Shown here piece by piece: positions 43,628 through 53,409 of a stretch of 64,000 bases of DNA. The notes under the pieces are model-generated. The model ran no database searches and had not been told where the DNA came from. It saw nothing but the letters and a program-made list of their open reading frames with translations. The stretch is from assembly GCA_949361645.1 (NCBI GenBank), contig OX442432.1, positions 5,964,397 through 6,028,396 of the forward strand, read 5' to 3'. Position numbers and translations under genes: made by a program. The stretch is from Spongilla lacustris. Taxonomy: Eukaryota; Porifera; Demospongiae; Spongillida; Spongillidae. The first letter of the stretch is position 1; each line of letters begins with the position of its first letter.

Positions 43628-45070
43628 TTAACTTGTAGCACTACTAGCAGGGTTTATATATGCCGTAGTTCCAGGTCCCTCAAATATGTCATTGTTCATT
43701 TTTTGGTCGGGCCATGTTATTTCGTGTGTGACAGAGTCGTACTGTAGAACCTGATGCTCTTCTAAATATGTCAACCAATCTTCTTCTACGTTGGCATCTT
43801 TATCCTTAACAAATTCAAAATACTTTTCTAGAACGAACTCAATGACATCGTCGTCTATATGCTTTTCTACAGCGTCCATAAAGACATCAGCCAAAACACT
43901 TTTAACCAAACCACCGACATCGGGTGACAGATTGTAAGCTGAATAAAAGTGCGCTAAGCTAGGTCTGACTATAAGATCTGCCAAAGCCATTTCAAATTGG
44001 GGAGCACTAGATTTTGTAACTTCTTCCATTGCTGTTTTTTCTCTAGCAACAACTCTTTCTGCATAATCATATGCCATTGAAATGCTATTATTGTACCCCA
44101 ATGTACCCAAATCGTCTAGCAAATCATGCACATTTTTATCTATAGTTTTTTTGAAAAAGTAAACATCATCCTTATCGCCCAAACTAGGAAAAACGAGAGG
44201 ACTATTATCGTCGTCTAGACTAGGATTTATTGCCGGTTTTACTGTATTGACAACTGGTTGCGTGTTTGTATAACTAGCAGAAGTATGTACTGACGTGGGG
44301 CCAGGGCCGGTCTTCATTTTCTTTGCTAGATTTCCGCTGTCGTCATCGTCGTCCTGTTCTTCCATAGAAGGTATGCTGGATGAAGAAGGCTCGTCGTTTG
44401 TGCCAGTGCCTTGTATAGTTGTCTTTCCTCTGTATTTCATAGCAGTAACTGCTTGTCTGTTTTTTTTATACAAAGCATATGGTACACTTCCAAGATTTTC
44501 GTCTATGATGACTGCATCTGTAATGTTCGCTTCTTCATATGCATTCTTAATAGCAACTTTGAGATCTGTGATAAATGTCATCTGTGCTGCTCTGTTTCCC
44601 GATAACTTAAAGTATCTATGGTGGAAACCTGAGCCCTTTCCATCCGATCTCAGTCCTTGTATATATCGTTTGCCAGTCTTTTTTGACTTCTTTACTTCGA
44701 ATACGGGGTTACACGAAGCCTTCCATCCGAGTGTGAAATTGTAAGCAGAACCCACTTCAAGTCCTTTCCCATCAAATACAGCAACTTTTCTGCTTTTGCC
44801 TTCTACCATAGCCATTACAACGTGAGGCTTTCTGCCTGTTTTCGTGAAAGCAGCAGGGTATAACTTACATACCACCAATCTTGGGAAATTGTTCTGTCTC
44901 AGATAAGTCACAATGTTGTCTATGCCAGTAGCAGGAGCCATTTTGGCGTGTGTGGTGCTCATCGAAGTTGCTGCCATAGATCGAACTTCGTCTACGTCCA
45001 GATTCTTCAGTCCTTGTCCCCATTGTGCCAATAACTGACGATAACGTTTTCTATCTTCAGCGTAACTCAT
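43628..45070 (-). CDS. 480-residue minus-strand protein, unknown function
   Basis: Intact frame from ATG 45070 (MSYAEDRKRYRQLL) to TAA 43628. Ordered N-terminal half of about 220 residues with Lys/Gly-rich strands (KKSKKTGKRYIQG), a central disordered linker with an Asp run (EEQDDDDDSG) followed by a basic KKMKTGPGP patch that could be a nuclear signal, and a helical C-terminal half. It ends at INPASSATS. No family recognised. It lies between the 606-residue and spliced genes, all read leftward, with gaps or overlaps of about 10-90 bases, so they probably share the right-ITR promoter or an internal one. Confidence 0.65.
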   Translation of the reverse strand: MSYAEDRKRYRQLLAQWGQGLKNLDVDEVRSMAATSMSTTHAKMAPATGIDNIVTYLRQNNFPRLVVCKLYPAAFTKTGRKPHVVMAMVEGKSRKVAVFDGKGLEVGSAYNFTLGWKASCNPVFEVKKSKKTGKRYIQGLRSDGKGSGFHHRYFKLSGNRAAQMTFITDLKVAIKNAYEEANITDAVIIDENLGSVPYALYKKNRQAVTAMKYRGKTTIQGTGTNDEPSSSSIPSMEEQDDDDDSGNLAKKMKTGPGPTSVHTSASYTNTQPVVNTVKPAINPSLDDDNSPLVFPSLGDKDDVYFFKKTIDKNVHDLLDDLGTLGYNNSISMAYDYAERVVAREKTAMEEVTKSSAPQFEMALADLIVRPSLAHFYSAYNLSPDVGGLVKSVLADVFMDAVEKHIDDDVIEFVLEKYFEFVKDKDANVEEDWLTYLEEHQVLQYDSVTHEITWPDQKMNNDIFEGPGTTAYINPASSATS

Positions 45071-45158
45071 CTTTAATGTACAAAAGAGTAATACAGCAAT
45101 ACACTCGTTTAAATTTATATACAATATAACTAATATACTGCAAGAGTTAATTGCATAT

Positions 45159-46979
45159 TTAATGTTCAAACATTTTAAACTGGTTCATTATCTTGGTCGT
45201 GATAGAATGAATAGTTTCGCACACTTCATGTTCGTCGTCGTTGCCGTCGACATCCTCATGCTCAAATATATCCTTGAGCAATTGCAAAATCCAATTAATA
45301 GTAGCACATCCACCAGGGCCCAGATGAGATTCCCTCTCTTGCATTGATGTCGTTTCCATGTCGTTGTAGCATTGACTGCCCATATCCTTTGAGTCACAAC
45401 CTACACATCTATACACAGACCATTCTTCTCCGTACCATTGTATCACAGACTCTGTTATCGTTGTCTGGCTTTCCTCGGTAAGAGAACAGTTCTGCATAAA
45501 ATGCATACAGAGTCCTTGAATACATGTATGCAAAGCAGGTAAAAAGGCTTGATTGAGGCGTTTTCTTTTCTCGACACCTTCCATTCTACTCATCATAGCA
45601 GCAGTTTCCCGGTCGTCCAAGTTGTGGTGATGCTGTGCTCTTTCCTTTCGATACAGAGCAGTTACACCAGAATCTTTGTATGTAGTATGATCAATGGTCA
45701 TTGCTTTGTATACAGACTGGGCCCTGAATATGGTATCAGCAGACACGTGATGAACAGATCTAAGACCTGCATGCACCATATCGGTGCAATCGTCAGACGC
45801 AGTCAACCTATACATCATCTGCCATAAATTATATCGTATGACAGATAAAGGCAATAGGCCCCACACTCCTGCATCATGTGGGATTTCTCTTCTGGAATAC
45901 CCAAGTTCTGTTTCCAACGATAACATCAGTGGCTCTGGCATCGGAAGACGTTGTCTAGTGATACAATCTTCATTGTCTGGAACACGCCAAAATGTAGCAT
46001 GAGTAGAAAGAAAGCTATCTTTAATGTTGAGGTAAGCCAATAAACCAGCATATGAAGTAATCGCATCAGTAGAATCAACAGTAGACGAATCGCAGTTGTG
46101 TTCCATTACAGAAGGATGATACTCGTACATCATATGAGCAAGTCTGCATATGCTATGGCTCTCTGTCATACGTTTAACCAGGTTGAACAGAACAGTATTC
46201 TTTCTCACATCATATAGCTGAACGTGGCTACCAAAAGCATTACCTCCGAACTGACGATAGTAGACAGGGCGCAAGGCCTTGTTATCCGTAACATCTGAAT
46301 ACATTTCGTGGCGTCTGAAGCTATTTGATTGTGATCTCATGTTCTTCAAGCCATTGCTATCCTTTGGACCGCGCCATTTGACAGTAAACCTGGAAGGCTC
46401 CTCCTTTAATTTCTCCTTTGCATACATTCCCATTGCAATCGATTGTTGCCTATAATATGCCTCGAACTGATATCCATACATACGAACGTCGTCATCACTA
46501 ACATCAGAATCAGAAGACGATGACTTTTCGTACTCTTGTTCAGGCGACGGTGGGAATGCAAGCTCTCCGTACTCATCTGCTTCTTTACAGTATACTTCAG
46601 CTTGTTCTTGGGCAAGTCCTTCTTGTTTGGAGTAATCTACAAGTTGATCTGTATCATCTGGCACTGACCAGTGTGAAGGAGGTGAGCTCGACTCTTTTTC
46701 TTGCTCAGTGTCATTAGGGATATCTGAAAACTTATCCCTGTCGCTTTGTATTGGCCAAAAAAAAGGAAGAGACAATGACTCTACGCATCCTTTTGATTTT
46801 TCAACGTTAGAGTCATCTTGTTTCCTTTCTTCTTTGCTAATATTCTCCTTATCGAGTACGGTTTGTAAGCATCCACGTACTTCTTCCATAGCTCTTTTTT
46901 TATCTCCTTCCTCGCAGCAATCATTTTTTCTTTTTGTTCCTCGGTCAGCACAGGGTGAATCTTCTTGCACTTCGGACAT
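45159..46979 (-). CDS. 606-residue minus-strand protein, unknown function
   Basis: Intact frame whose ATG (46979) is 18 bases inside the right ITR. The first 170 residues are highly charged and Ser/Glu-rich (SSSSDSDVSDDDVR), likely disordered. From about residue 175 the protein looks folded, with aromatic- and Met-rich helices (WRVPDNEDC, VWGLLPLSVIRYNLWQMMYR) and a Cys-rich patch near residue 530 (YRCVGCDSKDMGSQC) that could bind zinc. No known domain. By position it is the first gene from the right promoter, as ORF1 is from the left. Confidence 0.65.
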   Translation of the reverse strand: MSEVQEDSPCADRGTKRKNDCCEEGDKKRAMEEVRGCLQTVLDKENISKEERKQDDSNVEKSKGCVESLSLPFFWPIQSDRDKFSDIPNDTEQEKESSSPPSHWSVPDDTDQLVDYSKQEGLAQEQAEVYCKEADEYGELAFPPSPEQEYEKSSSSDSDVSDDDVRMYGYQFEAYYRQQSIAMGMYAKEKLKEEPSRFTVKWRGPKDSNGLKNMRSQSNSFRRHEMYSDVTDNKALRPVYYRQFGGNAFGSHVQLYDVRKNTVLFNLVKRMTESHSICRLAHMMYEYHPSVMEHNCDSSTVDSTDAITSYAGLLAYLNIKDSFLSTHATFWRVPDNEDCITRQRLPMPEPLMLSLETELGYSRREIPHDAGVWGLLPLSVIRYNLWQMMYRLTASDDCTDMVHAGLRSVHHVSADTIFRAQSVYKAMTIDHTTYKDSGVTALYRKERAQHHHNLDDRETAAMMSRMEGVEKRKRLNQAFLPALHTCIQGLCMHFMQNCSLTEESQTTITESVIQWYGEEWSVYRCVGCDSKDMGSQCYNDMETTSMQERESHLGPGGCATINWILQLLKDIFEHEDVDGNDDEHEVCETIHSITTKIMNQFKMFEH

Positions 46980-47074
46980 ATTGAGGACATGTAGCAGGTC
47001 AACTAGATAAAGGCTAGATGCGACTACGCCACTTCGAGGTCAACTCAAGTGATTTTATATCTACTGACTCTGTT

Positions 47075-47082
47075 CTTTTATA
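47075..47082 (-). promoter_or_regulatory. TATA box, leftward promoter
   Basis: CTTTTATA on the plus strand, i.e. TATAAAAG on the minus strand, about 95 bases before the ATG at 46979 and with the same TCAGT initiator-like motif as on the left. Confidence 0.55.
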
Positions 47083-47355
47083 CTATATGTACCGGATGCG
47101 AAATGAAACATTTTAATCTATTATATATATATATAATATGGTTAAGATCTATTTGTCAAAGTATTATATGTATATATATAGACGTACGCATATTTAGAGT
47201 TGACCCGGAAGCAGACCTTTTAGTGGCGTTTTCAATTATACCCCTGCGGAAAAAAAACCTGTGCACAAATAAGAGATCACCACTATGAGGTCAACTCTAA
47301 TACAACGAATTACGGTTTCAGTACTTCTACGTGCAAATCCAAGCTTTTGCGTTCC

Positions 47356-47459
47356 CCAAATTGATATTTTATTGCTCAATAAAAATATAGAAAAAGGACG
47401 GATGCTCGAGCATCTGTCCTTTTTCTATATTTTTATTGAGCAATAAAATATCAATTTGG
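47356..47459. repeat. 104-bp palindrome, right hairpin
   Basis: Symmetric around CTCGAG (47405-47410) with one G-T mismatch (47400/47415). Three base pairs longer on each arm than the left palindrome, so the left end seems to have lost terminal bases. Confidence 0.95.
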
Positions 47460-47498
47460 TAAGTGCACGACATCATCATTGTTTACATAATTTTATAG

Positions 47499-47844
47499 TC
47501 ACGAAGATTGCAGCAGAATATCTTGACGAAGGAGGATTGGTACAGCAGTGTTTGAAGATAAACGGACAAGTTGAAGTGCACAGGTACTGAACCCTTCTAC
47601 ACTTTTGCTGTGTGTCTTTTTATACTATAGAATCAGAAAAACTATTATACGTGGAACATCGTATAATAGTGGTGATGTCGTAACTCTGCCATCATGTGAC
47701 AAAACAGGGGATCCCATCTTTGCGACAATAAAATACACGGTGTTCTTAGATGTCGGTGATGCTGCACCCAAAATCCACTTCGCTCTAGAGGTTTGGCACA
47801 CATTGCTATTTGATCGACTGGTGTCAGCCATCCATTGGGTATAA
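47499..47844 (+). CDS. C-terminal exons of the TNP2-like gene
   Basis: Exon 47499-47583 and exon 47631-47844 join in frame across a 47-nt intron (GTACTG to TATACTATAG). They encode a block ending QVEVHR and then GTSYNSGDVVTLPSCD...FATIKYTVFLDV, the small beta-rich C-terminal segment usual in TNP2-like transposase-derived proteins. The preceding block of this family ends near 36841, so the parvovirus-like element lies in the intron between them. Stop TAA at 47842-47844. Confidence 0.5.
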
Positions 47845-48230
47845 ATGGTGTTGATAAAAAGGAATTTCTTCACTTATAGTGAGGATAACGACTTTCCACT
47901 TATGTGAGCAGTCCTATTTCATCCATCCTCCCCTCTCCACCTCATCTACATGTATTGGGTATGTGGTCATCACACAGGCATTGGGGTTTGTGGTCATCAC
48001 ACTAAATTCAGCATTTACATAAGCTTTTAGGGCTTGTATCTTAAAAGATTGGATTTGGTCTGGGTACCAGTAAACCGTGCTTCACACCAGCAATCGCATG
48101 ATGTTTAGTAAATAAAAGGGTCACTAGGAGGTTGGAGATTACCTTGGTTGATGTTGTGAGCTACAAGCTCGAAAGTTCTGACACTTTTTTGGGCTTAAAG
48201 ATATAGAGCCGCTCCCCTCCAAGACATTTT
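47845..48230. other. no gene recognised
   Basis: Intergenic or 3' sequence after the TNP2-like gene. I see nothing in it. Confidence 0.5.
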
Positions 48231-50000
48231 CTTCCTTCCTCAAAGTAAAATATCAGCATCGGGCAATCTGTCTCTGGGCCTCTCAGCGGCACCAAAAATG
48301 ATGCTTATGTATGCTGATGAAACCACCCACAAAGAATGGCAGGAACAGAAGTCCTAAAGTACATAGACACTGCAAACATGAATGACAAACAGAAAAAAGC
48401 CCTGAGAGGGACATATGAAGAACTCTTATTGGGTCCATACTCTGCCATGTTCAGTAAGTTGCAGCAGAAAAAAGGAAGCAGGCTGACGCATCTGCCTTCT
48501 GAATGTACCTATCATGCAAGGCGAAGGTCCATTATGTGTACTCAGAGAGCAGCATACTACTGCAGTACATGAGCACACCGATTCACACACTCTTCCCCGA
48601 AAATCATGATAGGTTAGTAATAGGTTAGTAATAATTGTGATTTGATCTGGAGTTTAGTAAACAAGAATTAAATTGCATTGGATGAGGTATGAGGGGGGGG
48701 GGGGGGGGGGGGCATGGGCTCAGGTAGATCAAGGCATGGGGTATTCAAATTATGTGGCGCACGTATATTGCATGATGCGATGTATATGTTATGCTGCAGC
48801 TTGCTTTGCATGCAGGAAAGGTCATTCTAATCCAAGGTCACAAGTCGTTATCCTAGCTGTTTGACCACACACATTACTGGTGAACCTTACGGTATAGCGA
48901 TCACGAGAGGACATTTTTCCTCCGATAACTGCAGCACTAGTAAAAAGGACTTCAGAACATGAATTATTGCTACTCAATGCAAATGGAAATAATGGACATG
49001 GAAACTACCCTTCGCTATGTACTAGTAAGCTAAACGTGAGGAGTATGCTTGCTGGAGTCTTGTATAAATACATGTAGTTTACATACTTAAGATTCTGTTA
49101 GCATTGAGAAGAATGTTCAGTTTTTCTCTGTCTTTGCACAAGTTTTGCCATGGCTTAGGATTCTGTTAGCATTGAGAAGGTTTGGTTGTTCTCGGTCTTT
49201 GTGCTAGTTTTGCCATGACCTCGGCCTATGCTCTGTTCTGTGTAGTGATAGTGACTTAGGGCAGACTGCAGCAGATGGAATTACTATCAAACGAACTTAA
49301 CAGACTAAAAACAGATGTGATGGAAAAGACAGCAGATGTTGCTTTAGGCAACCATACTTATCATTCAACTCTAAAGTAAGTGCATGCATGTTTGACTCTG
49401 ATATATCATATGTGTGTGCGTGAAAATGTCGCAGGAAGCTTGCAATATACAAATTACAATGAATGCCCTTGCTTGCAAGGGTATAATTTATATGTATTTC
49501 CTTCCCTTGCTTGCAAGGTACATGTATTTATTATGACCTTGTTCTTCGCTCTACGTGGTACCCCAGCCTCTATGGATGTCCACAGAAAAAAACTCCAAAC
49601 AGACATGGAACAGATAGAGACATTGATGATTGAAATTGACACGCCTCCACCATTGGTCCAAAGCTGAAGCATCTGGCAATCTGTAACGGGGCCTCTCAGT
49701 GGCACCGAAAATGACGCTTATGTATGCTGATGAAACCACCCACAAAGAATGGCAGGAACAGATACGAATCAGTACTCTAGGGTTCATGCATGTTGCAAAC
49801 TGCCACCACAACAGACTTGTACAAGGTCGTACCAAGGAGATAACAGACCTCCAAACAGAAATCCTAAAGTACATAGACACTGCAACTCTTAAAGAAGGCA
49901 GGAGGAAGCCAAAAAGGTCAAAGACGAAAGGGATTTGGCCTCAGAAGACAAGTTGAGTGGCAAGACCACCAGCCAAAAGACCCAGAAGAGAAAGTCAAAG
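48231..50000 (+). pseudogene. coiled-coil gene of unknown function, duplicated exons
   Basis: Several exon-like pieces on the plus strand: 49275-49375 (MELLSNELNRLKTDVMEKTA, followed by a GTAAGTG donor at 49376), 49562-49666 (MDVHRKKLQTDMEQIETLMI) and 49845-49995 (Lys/Glu-rich, ending KTQKRKSK before GTATTA). All are heptad-like or charged. Segments of the same gene recur at 48258-48480 and 51025-51905. I do not recognise the protein. Frames shift between pieces, so decay or unrecognised introns are likely. A poly-G run lies at 48691-48712. Confidence 0.35.
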
Positions 50001-50059
50001 GTATTATAAGCACACATGTACACTTACAAACACAAATTACAGTTTTTTTAAAAACAGTT

Positions 50060-50504
50060 CCCCTTACAGACAGTCCTCATGGCACAGACAGTCCTCATGG
50101 TACAGACAGTCCTCATGGCACAGACAGTCCTCATAGCACAGACAGTCCTCATGGCACAGACAGTCCTCATGGCACAGACAGTCCTCATGGCACAGACAGT
50201 CCTCATGGCACAGACAGTCCTCATGGCACAGACAGTCCTCATGGCACAGACAGTCCTCATGGCACAGACAGTCCTCATGGCACAGACAGTCCTCATGGCA
50301 CAGACAGTCCTCATGGCACAGACAGTCCTCATGGCACAGACAGTCCTCATGGCACAGACAGTCCTCATGGCACAGACAGTCCTCATGGCACAGACAGTCC
50401 TCATGGCACAGACAACCAAGAAGCAAAGGACCCCATAGACGAGGGCCACATGAGGCAAACAAGACATATTGGAAAACGAAGAATGAAACAGAAACTACAA
50501 TAAT
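50060..50504 (+). CDS. exon with 19-20 DSPHGT repeats
   Basis: An 18-bp minisatellite (GACAGTCCTCATGGCACA) repeated about 19 times keeps one frame, DSPHGT, and then reads directly into a non-repetitive tail (DNQEAKDPIDEGHMRQTRH, ending KQKLQ) with TAA at 50502-50504. A possible acceptor (AAAAACAG) precedes it at 50057, after the charged exon ending at 49997. The result is a protein tail rich in Asp, Ser, His and Gly. A few units vary (GGTACA, ATAGCA). The coding reading is supported by the tail, but the junction to the upstream exon is not certain. Confidence 0.45.
50068..50413. repeat. 18-bp minisatellite, about 19 copies
   Basis: CACAGACAGTCCTCATGG in near-perfect tandem copies. All three plus frames and at least two minus frames stay open through it. 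Confidence 0.95.
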
Positions 50505-50702
50505 GTTTGACAATGTAGTTAACTTAGGGTTAACCAGCCCAACAGCTACTACGCATCTCCTAGTGCAAATGATGCTGGGAACAAGATACGGTGATGACGT
50601 GATGGGAATATCCCGCATCACAATTACCTGAGGGCACCGACTGACATACACAAGTAGCACGAGAGCACGTATGGATGGATGTGCCAACCGCCTTAAACTA
50701 TT

Positions 50703-50960
50703 ATGAAACCAAAACAGTTGAAAGGAAAGGGGGAAAAGATAAAACCTGCTGATCTACCGAGCAACGTTCAGTTGCCAGTCAACTACTCAAGAGATGTCAT
50801 GGAGGGTTTGGAGAATGGCCAACGTACGTATCTCCAGCAGAAGCATTTATTCTCACAGATTGCAGGAGCAATATTTGTGCACACACCTCAGCTCACCCCG
50901 GATGGACGGACTCATGTGGCTAATCTCATGTTGAAGAAATGGCCATTTTGTGGAAGATGA
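50703..50960 (+). CDS. exon of an uncharacterised gene (YLQQKHLFSQIAG block)
   Basis: 85 codons: Lys-rich start, then LPVNYSRDVMEGLENGQRTY and a helical block ending LMLKKWPFCGR. The arrangement (helical region, Pro-xxx start, KxYPFL-like end) resembles short conserved regions in uncharacterised invertebrate proteins, but I cannot name it. It may belong with the DSPHGT exon and with 51948-52163. Confidence 0.35.
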   Translation: MKPKQLKGKGEKIKPADLPSNVQLPVNYSRDVMEGLENGQRTYLQQKHLFSQIAGAIFVHTPQLTPDGRTHVANLMLKKWPFCGR

Positions 50961-51024
50961 AGGGAAATTTGTGAGTGTGAGTCTAGAGTTTCCTATTTAA
51001 GTATATGCATACCGCTTTTTTTCA

Positions 51025-51905
51025 GCACTAGTAAAAAAGACTTCAGAACATGAATTATTGCTACTCAATGCAAATGGAAATAACGGACATGGAAACTACC
51101 CTTCGCGATGTACTAGTAAGCTAAACGTGAGGAGTATGCTTGCTGGAGTCTTGTATAAGTACATGTAGTTTCCATAGTTTTATATACACTTTTGTTGGTT
51201 TATGTCGCATGTGTCTCGACTACTCTTGTCCTGTTTTTCCTGTTCCGCTTGTCTCCTATGCTGTTAGCATTGAGAAGTTTTTCTCTGACTTAGCGCAAGT
51301 TTTGCCATGTCTTAGGATTCTGTTAGCATTGAGAAGAGTAGTGATAGTGACTTAGGGCAGACTGCAACAAACAGACTAAAAACCAACATTATTGAAAAGA
51401 CAGCAGATAAAATGTCACGTATAGCTTGCAATACACAATGAATGCCCTTGCTTGCAAGGGTATTATACGTATTTATTAAGTTTTTCCGTCCCTTGCTTGC
51501 AAGGTACATGTGACCTTGTTCTTCGCTCTGCGTGGTACCCCAGCCTCTATGGATGTCCACAGAAAAAAACTGCAAACAGACATGAAACCAATTGAGACAT
51601 TGATGATTTGACATTGACACGCCTCCCAACACAGAGACCATTGGTCCAAAGCTGAAGCATCTGGCAATCTGTAACGGGGCCTCTCAGCGGCACCGAAAAT
51701 GATGCTTATGTATGCTGATGAAACCACCCACAAAGAATGGCAGGAACAGATACGAATCAGTACTCTAGGGTTCATGCATGTTTTTCTCTGACTTAGCGCA
51801 AGTTTTGCTAGCATTGAGAATAGTAGTGATAGTGACTTAGGGCAGACTGCAGCAGATGGAATTACTATCATACGAACTTAACAGACTAAAAACAGATGTG
51901 ATGGA
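51025..51905 (+). repeat. second copies of segments from 48.3-49.8 kb
   Basis: 51025-51172 repeats 48939-49080 (AGTAAAAAGGACTTCAGAAC, one base longer run); 51535-51600 and 51659-51780 repeat 49555-49620 and 49669-49792; 51823-51903 repeats 49240-49322, itself partly repeated at 51335-51385. Identity is roughly 90 percent or more. The order is scrambled, pointing to repeated local duplication and deletion. Confidence 0.8.
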
Positions 51906-51947
51906 CTAGACGGCAGATAAAATGGCTAAGAACTCGTGTAATATGCA

Positions 51948-52163
51948 ATGAATGCCCTTGCTTCAAAGGAATTTAAAAGCCCAACTGCAGAAGATCTGAA
52001 AATCTACTATGAACAGGTCACTTGCTTGAAGAAGATAACGTCTGGAAAGGACACTAAAATCTCCACCCTTATGAAACAGACCTTCAATATTCGACGATAT
52101 TGTGTACTGAATATAACAATCCTCCAGCAATTTCCAGCGTTGAGCAGTGAAGGTGTAAGTTGA
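51948..52163 (+). CDS. short open exon, unknown
   Basis: 71 codons including FKSPTAEDLKIYYEQVTCLK and ILQQFPALSSEG, ending at a GTAAGT-like donor (GGTGTAAGTTG at 52152). It reads like a real exon of the same uncharacterised gene as 50703-50960, but it has no recognisable domain. Confidence 0.3.
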   Translation: MNALASKEFKSPTAEDLKIYYEQVTCLKKITSGKDTKISTLMKQTFNIRRYCVLNITILQQFPALSSEGVS

Positions 52164-52239
52164 TGTTATTTATTTCTATCTCCAATAGTATTTACATGTC
52201 AACACTGTTCATTGTATGCCGTTTTTTAGGAAACTGGAC

Positions 52240-53406
52240 TTGATAAAAGAGAAATGTTTGCATATGGTTAACAGACAGAAGGATGTGGTTCCAAAAATCA
52301 TAACACTGGCAGAAAGGAGAGAGATTTAGGTTTGAGTTTTCAGAATTGGAAGGCAAATCCGATACTTTCCAGGCATGATTTACAGCAATATCTGAAACAT
52401 CATTTTGTGCCTGGTAAGAATTACGAGTTTTCTACATGTAACGTGCCGAAGATATACAAGTGTTTGCATTGCGTACTGTTTCCTCCAAACAGTTCTCGTA
52501 CAACAGCAGGTGTCTTAGTTGCTAAAAGGTCATATTGAGCAATATTTTCTAAGTATGTACCCCTTCACAGATAATGAACATGATACTGCAATGCAACTGC
52601 ATGGTATGACAACCTACTCCCATCTCTTGTCTTTTGATTAGTTCATTGCCTGCATATTGAGAGGATCATTCAGAACACCAGGCAGAAGCAAATTGTCTGA
52701 ACTGATAGATGACATTTAGTTGCTCAAGCTTGATGCATTATTACAGTAGCCCTCTTCTGTGTCACTCGCTCCTGATGCGGCCAAGATGCCAACAGGTGAC
52801 TCTCATGTGGCAGTCACCTGCAATTGGATTTGTATGTACTTGTGTCTCATGTGAAGTGTTTTATATTAGTTACGTGTCTGTAAAATACACATTATACGAC
52901 AGATTGGATGCTATAGCCACTGAACTTTGTGGCAGCCGTGAAAGAATTGCTTGAAAGAGGTATTTGTGAAGAACATGTGCGCTGTGCTTGAAACACACTG
53001 CAGTTGTCTATCAAGAATTTTATTGATCCAGTAAAGCCTAAGAATGCACCTGCAGCCACAACAAATCCTACTACGAAAGTTGATAAACAAGATACATGCT
53101 TTACCTCTCATGACAGAAAACTTGTGCACTGCACAGATGGGTGTGGGCCTGCTGCTAAGCTCATGATGGAGGTAGATGAAGATAATATAGATGACACTTA
53201 GCAGGCAATCAGACAAGGGTATTGAAGGTGGAGATAATGCTGCTGCTTACAGTTTAGGGTTTCATAGGTCACCGCGTGGTCACACACTGAAGCCAATTCA
53301 GGACGTTGTAACAAGATGGAATTCCACATACTACATGCTGGAGCGATGTATACACATCAAGATTCTCCTTTGCAAACTTATTGTTGCGCTAGGTTTAGAG
53401 GGTTAG
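52240..53406 (+). pseudogene. hAT-family transposase remnant
   Basis: 53191-53406 includes KPIQDVVTRWNSTYYMLERC, the TRWNST block characteristic of hAT transposases, which lies near the catalytic core. Upstream pieces (53004-53201 and around 52900) have compatible frames broken by stops. No complete DDE or BED zinc finger and no terminal inverted repeats were found. Dead copy. Confidence 0.55.
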
Positions 53407-53409
53407 TTT

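Larger units (their letters stand above)
36869..47459. mobile_element. 10.6 kb parvovirus-like integrated element with hairpin ITRs
   Basis: A linear unit bounded by 462-bp inverted terminal repeats (36869-37330, 46997-47459), each ending in a palindrome of about 100 bp. It carries an NS1-like HUH-SF3 replication protein and five or more unassigned proteins, four genes on the plus strand and three on the minus strand, converging at 42908-42968. The repeats differ at only a few positions. There is no recognisable DNA polymerase, integrase or capsid of known type. The NS1 core and hairpin ends point to Parvoviridae or a related ssDNA lineage (bidnaviruses also have parvoviral NS1), but the size is about twice that of parvoviruses. 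No target duplication is evident. Confidence 0.82.
46997..47459 (-). repeat. right inverted terminal repeat (ITR)
   Basis: Mirror of the left ITR. AGTTGACC copies are at 46997 and 47038 (inverted sense), 47198 and 47289. Differences from the left copy include one base in the hairpin arm (47415), one near 47158 and the (AT)n length near 47130. Confidence 0.93.

Noticed and set aside
36869..47459. Polinton/Maverick or adintovirus identity for the 10.6 kb element
   Set aside because: No protein-primed DNA polymerase, retroviral-type integrase, packaging ATPase or maturation protease motif is visible; the replication protein is NS1-type with hairpin ends.
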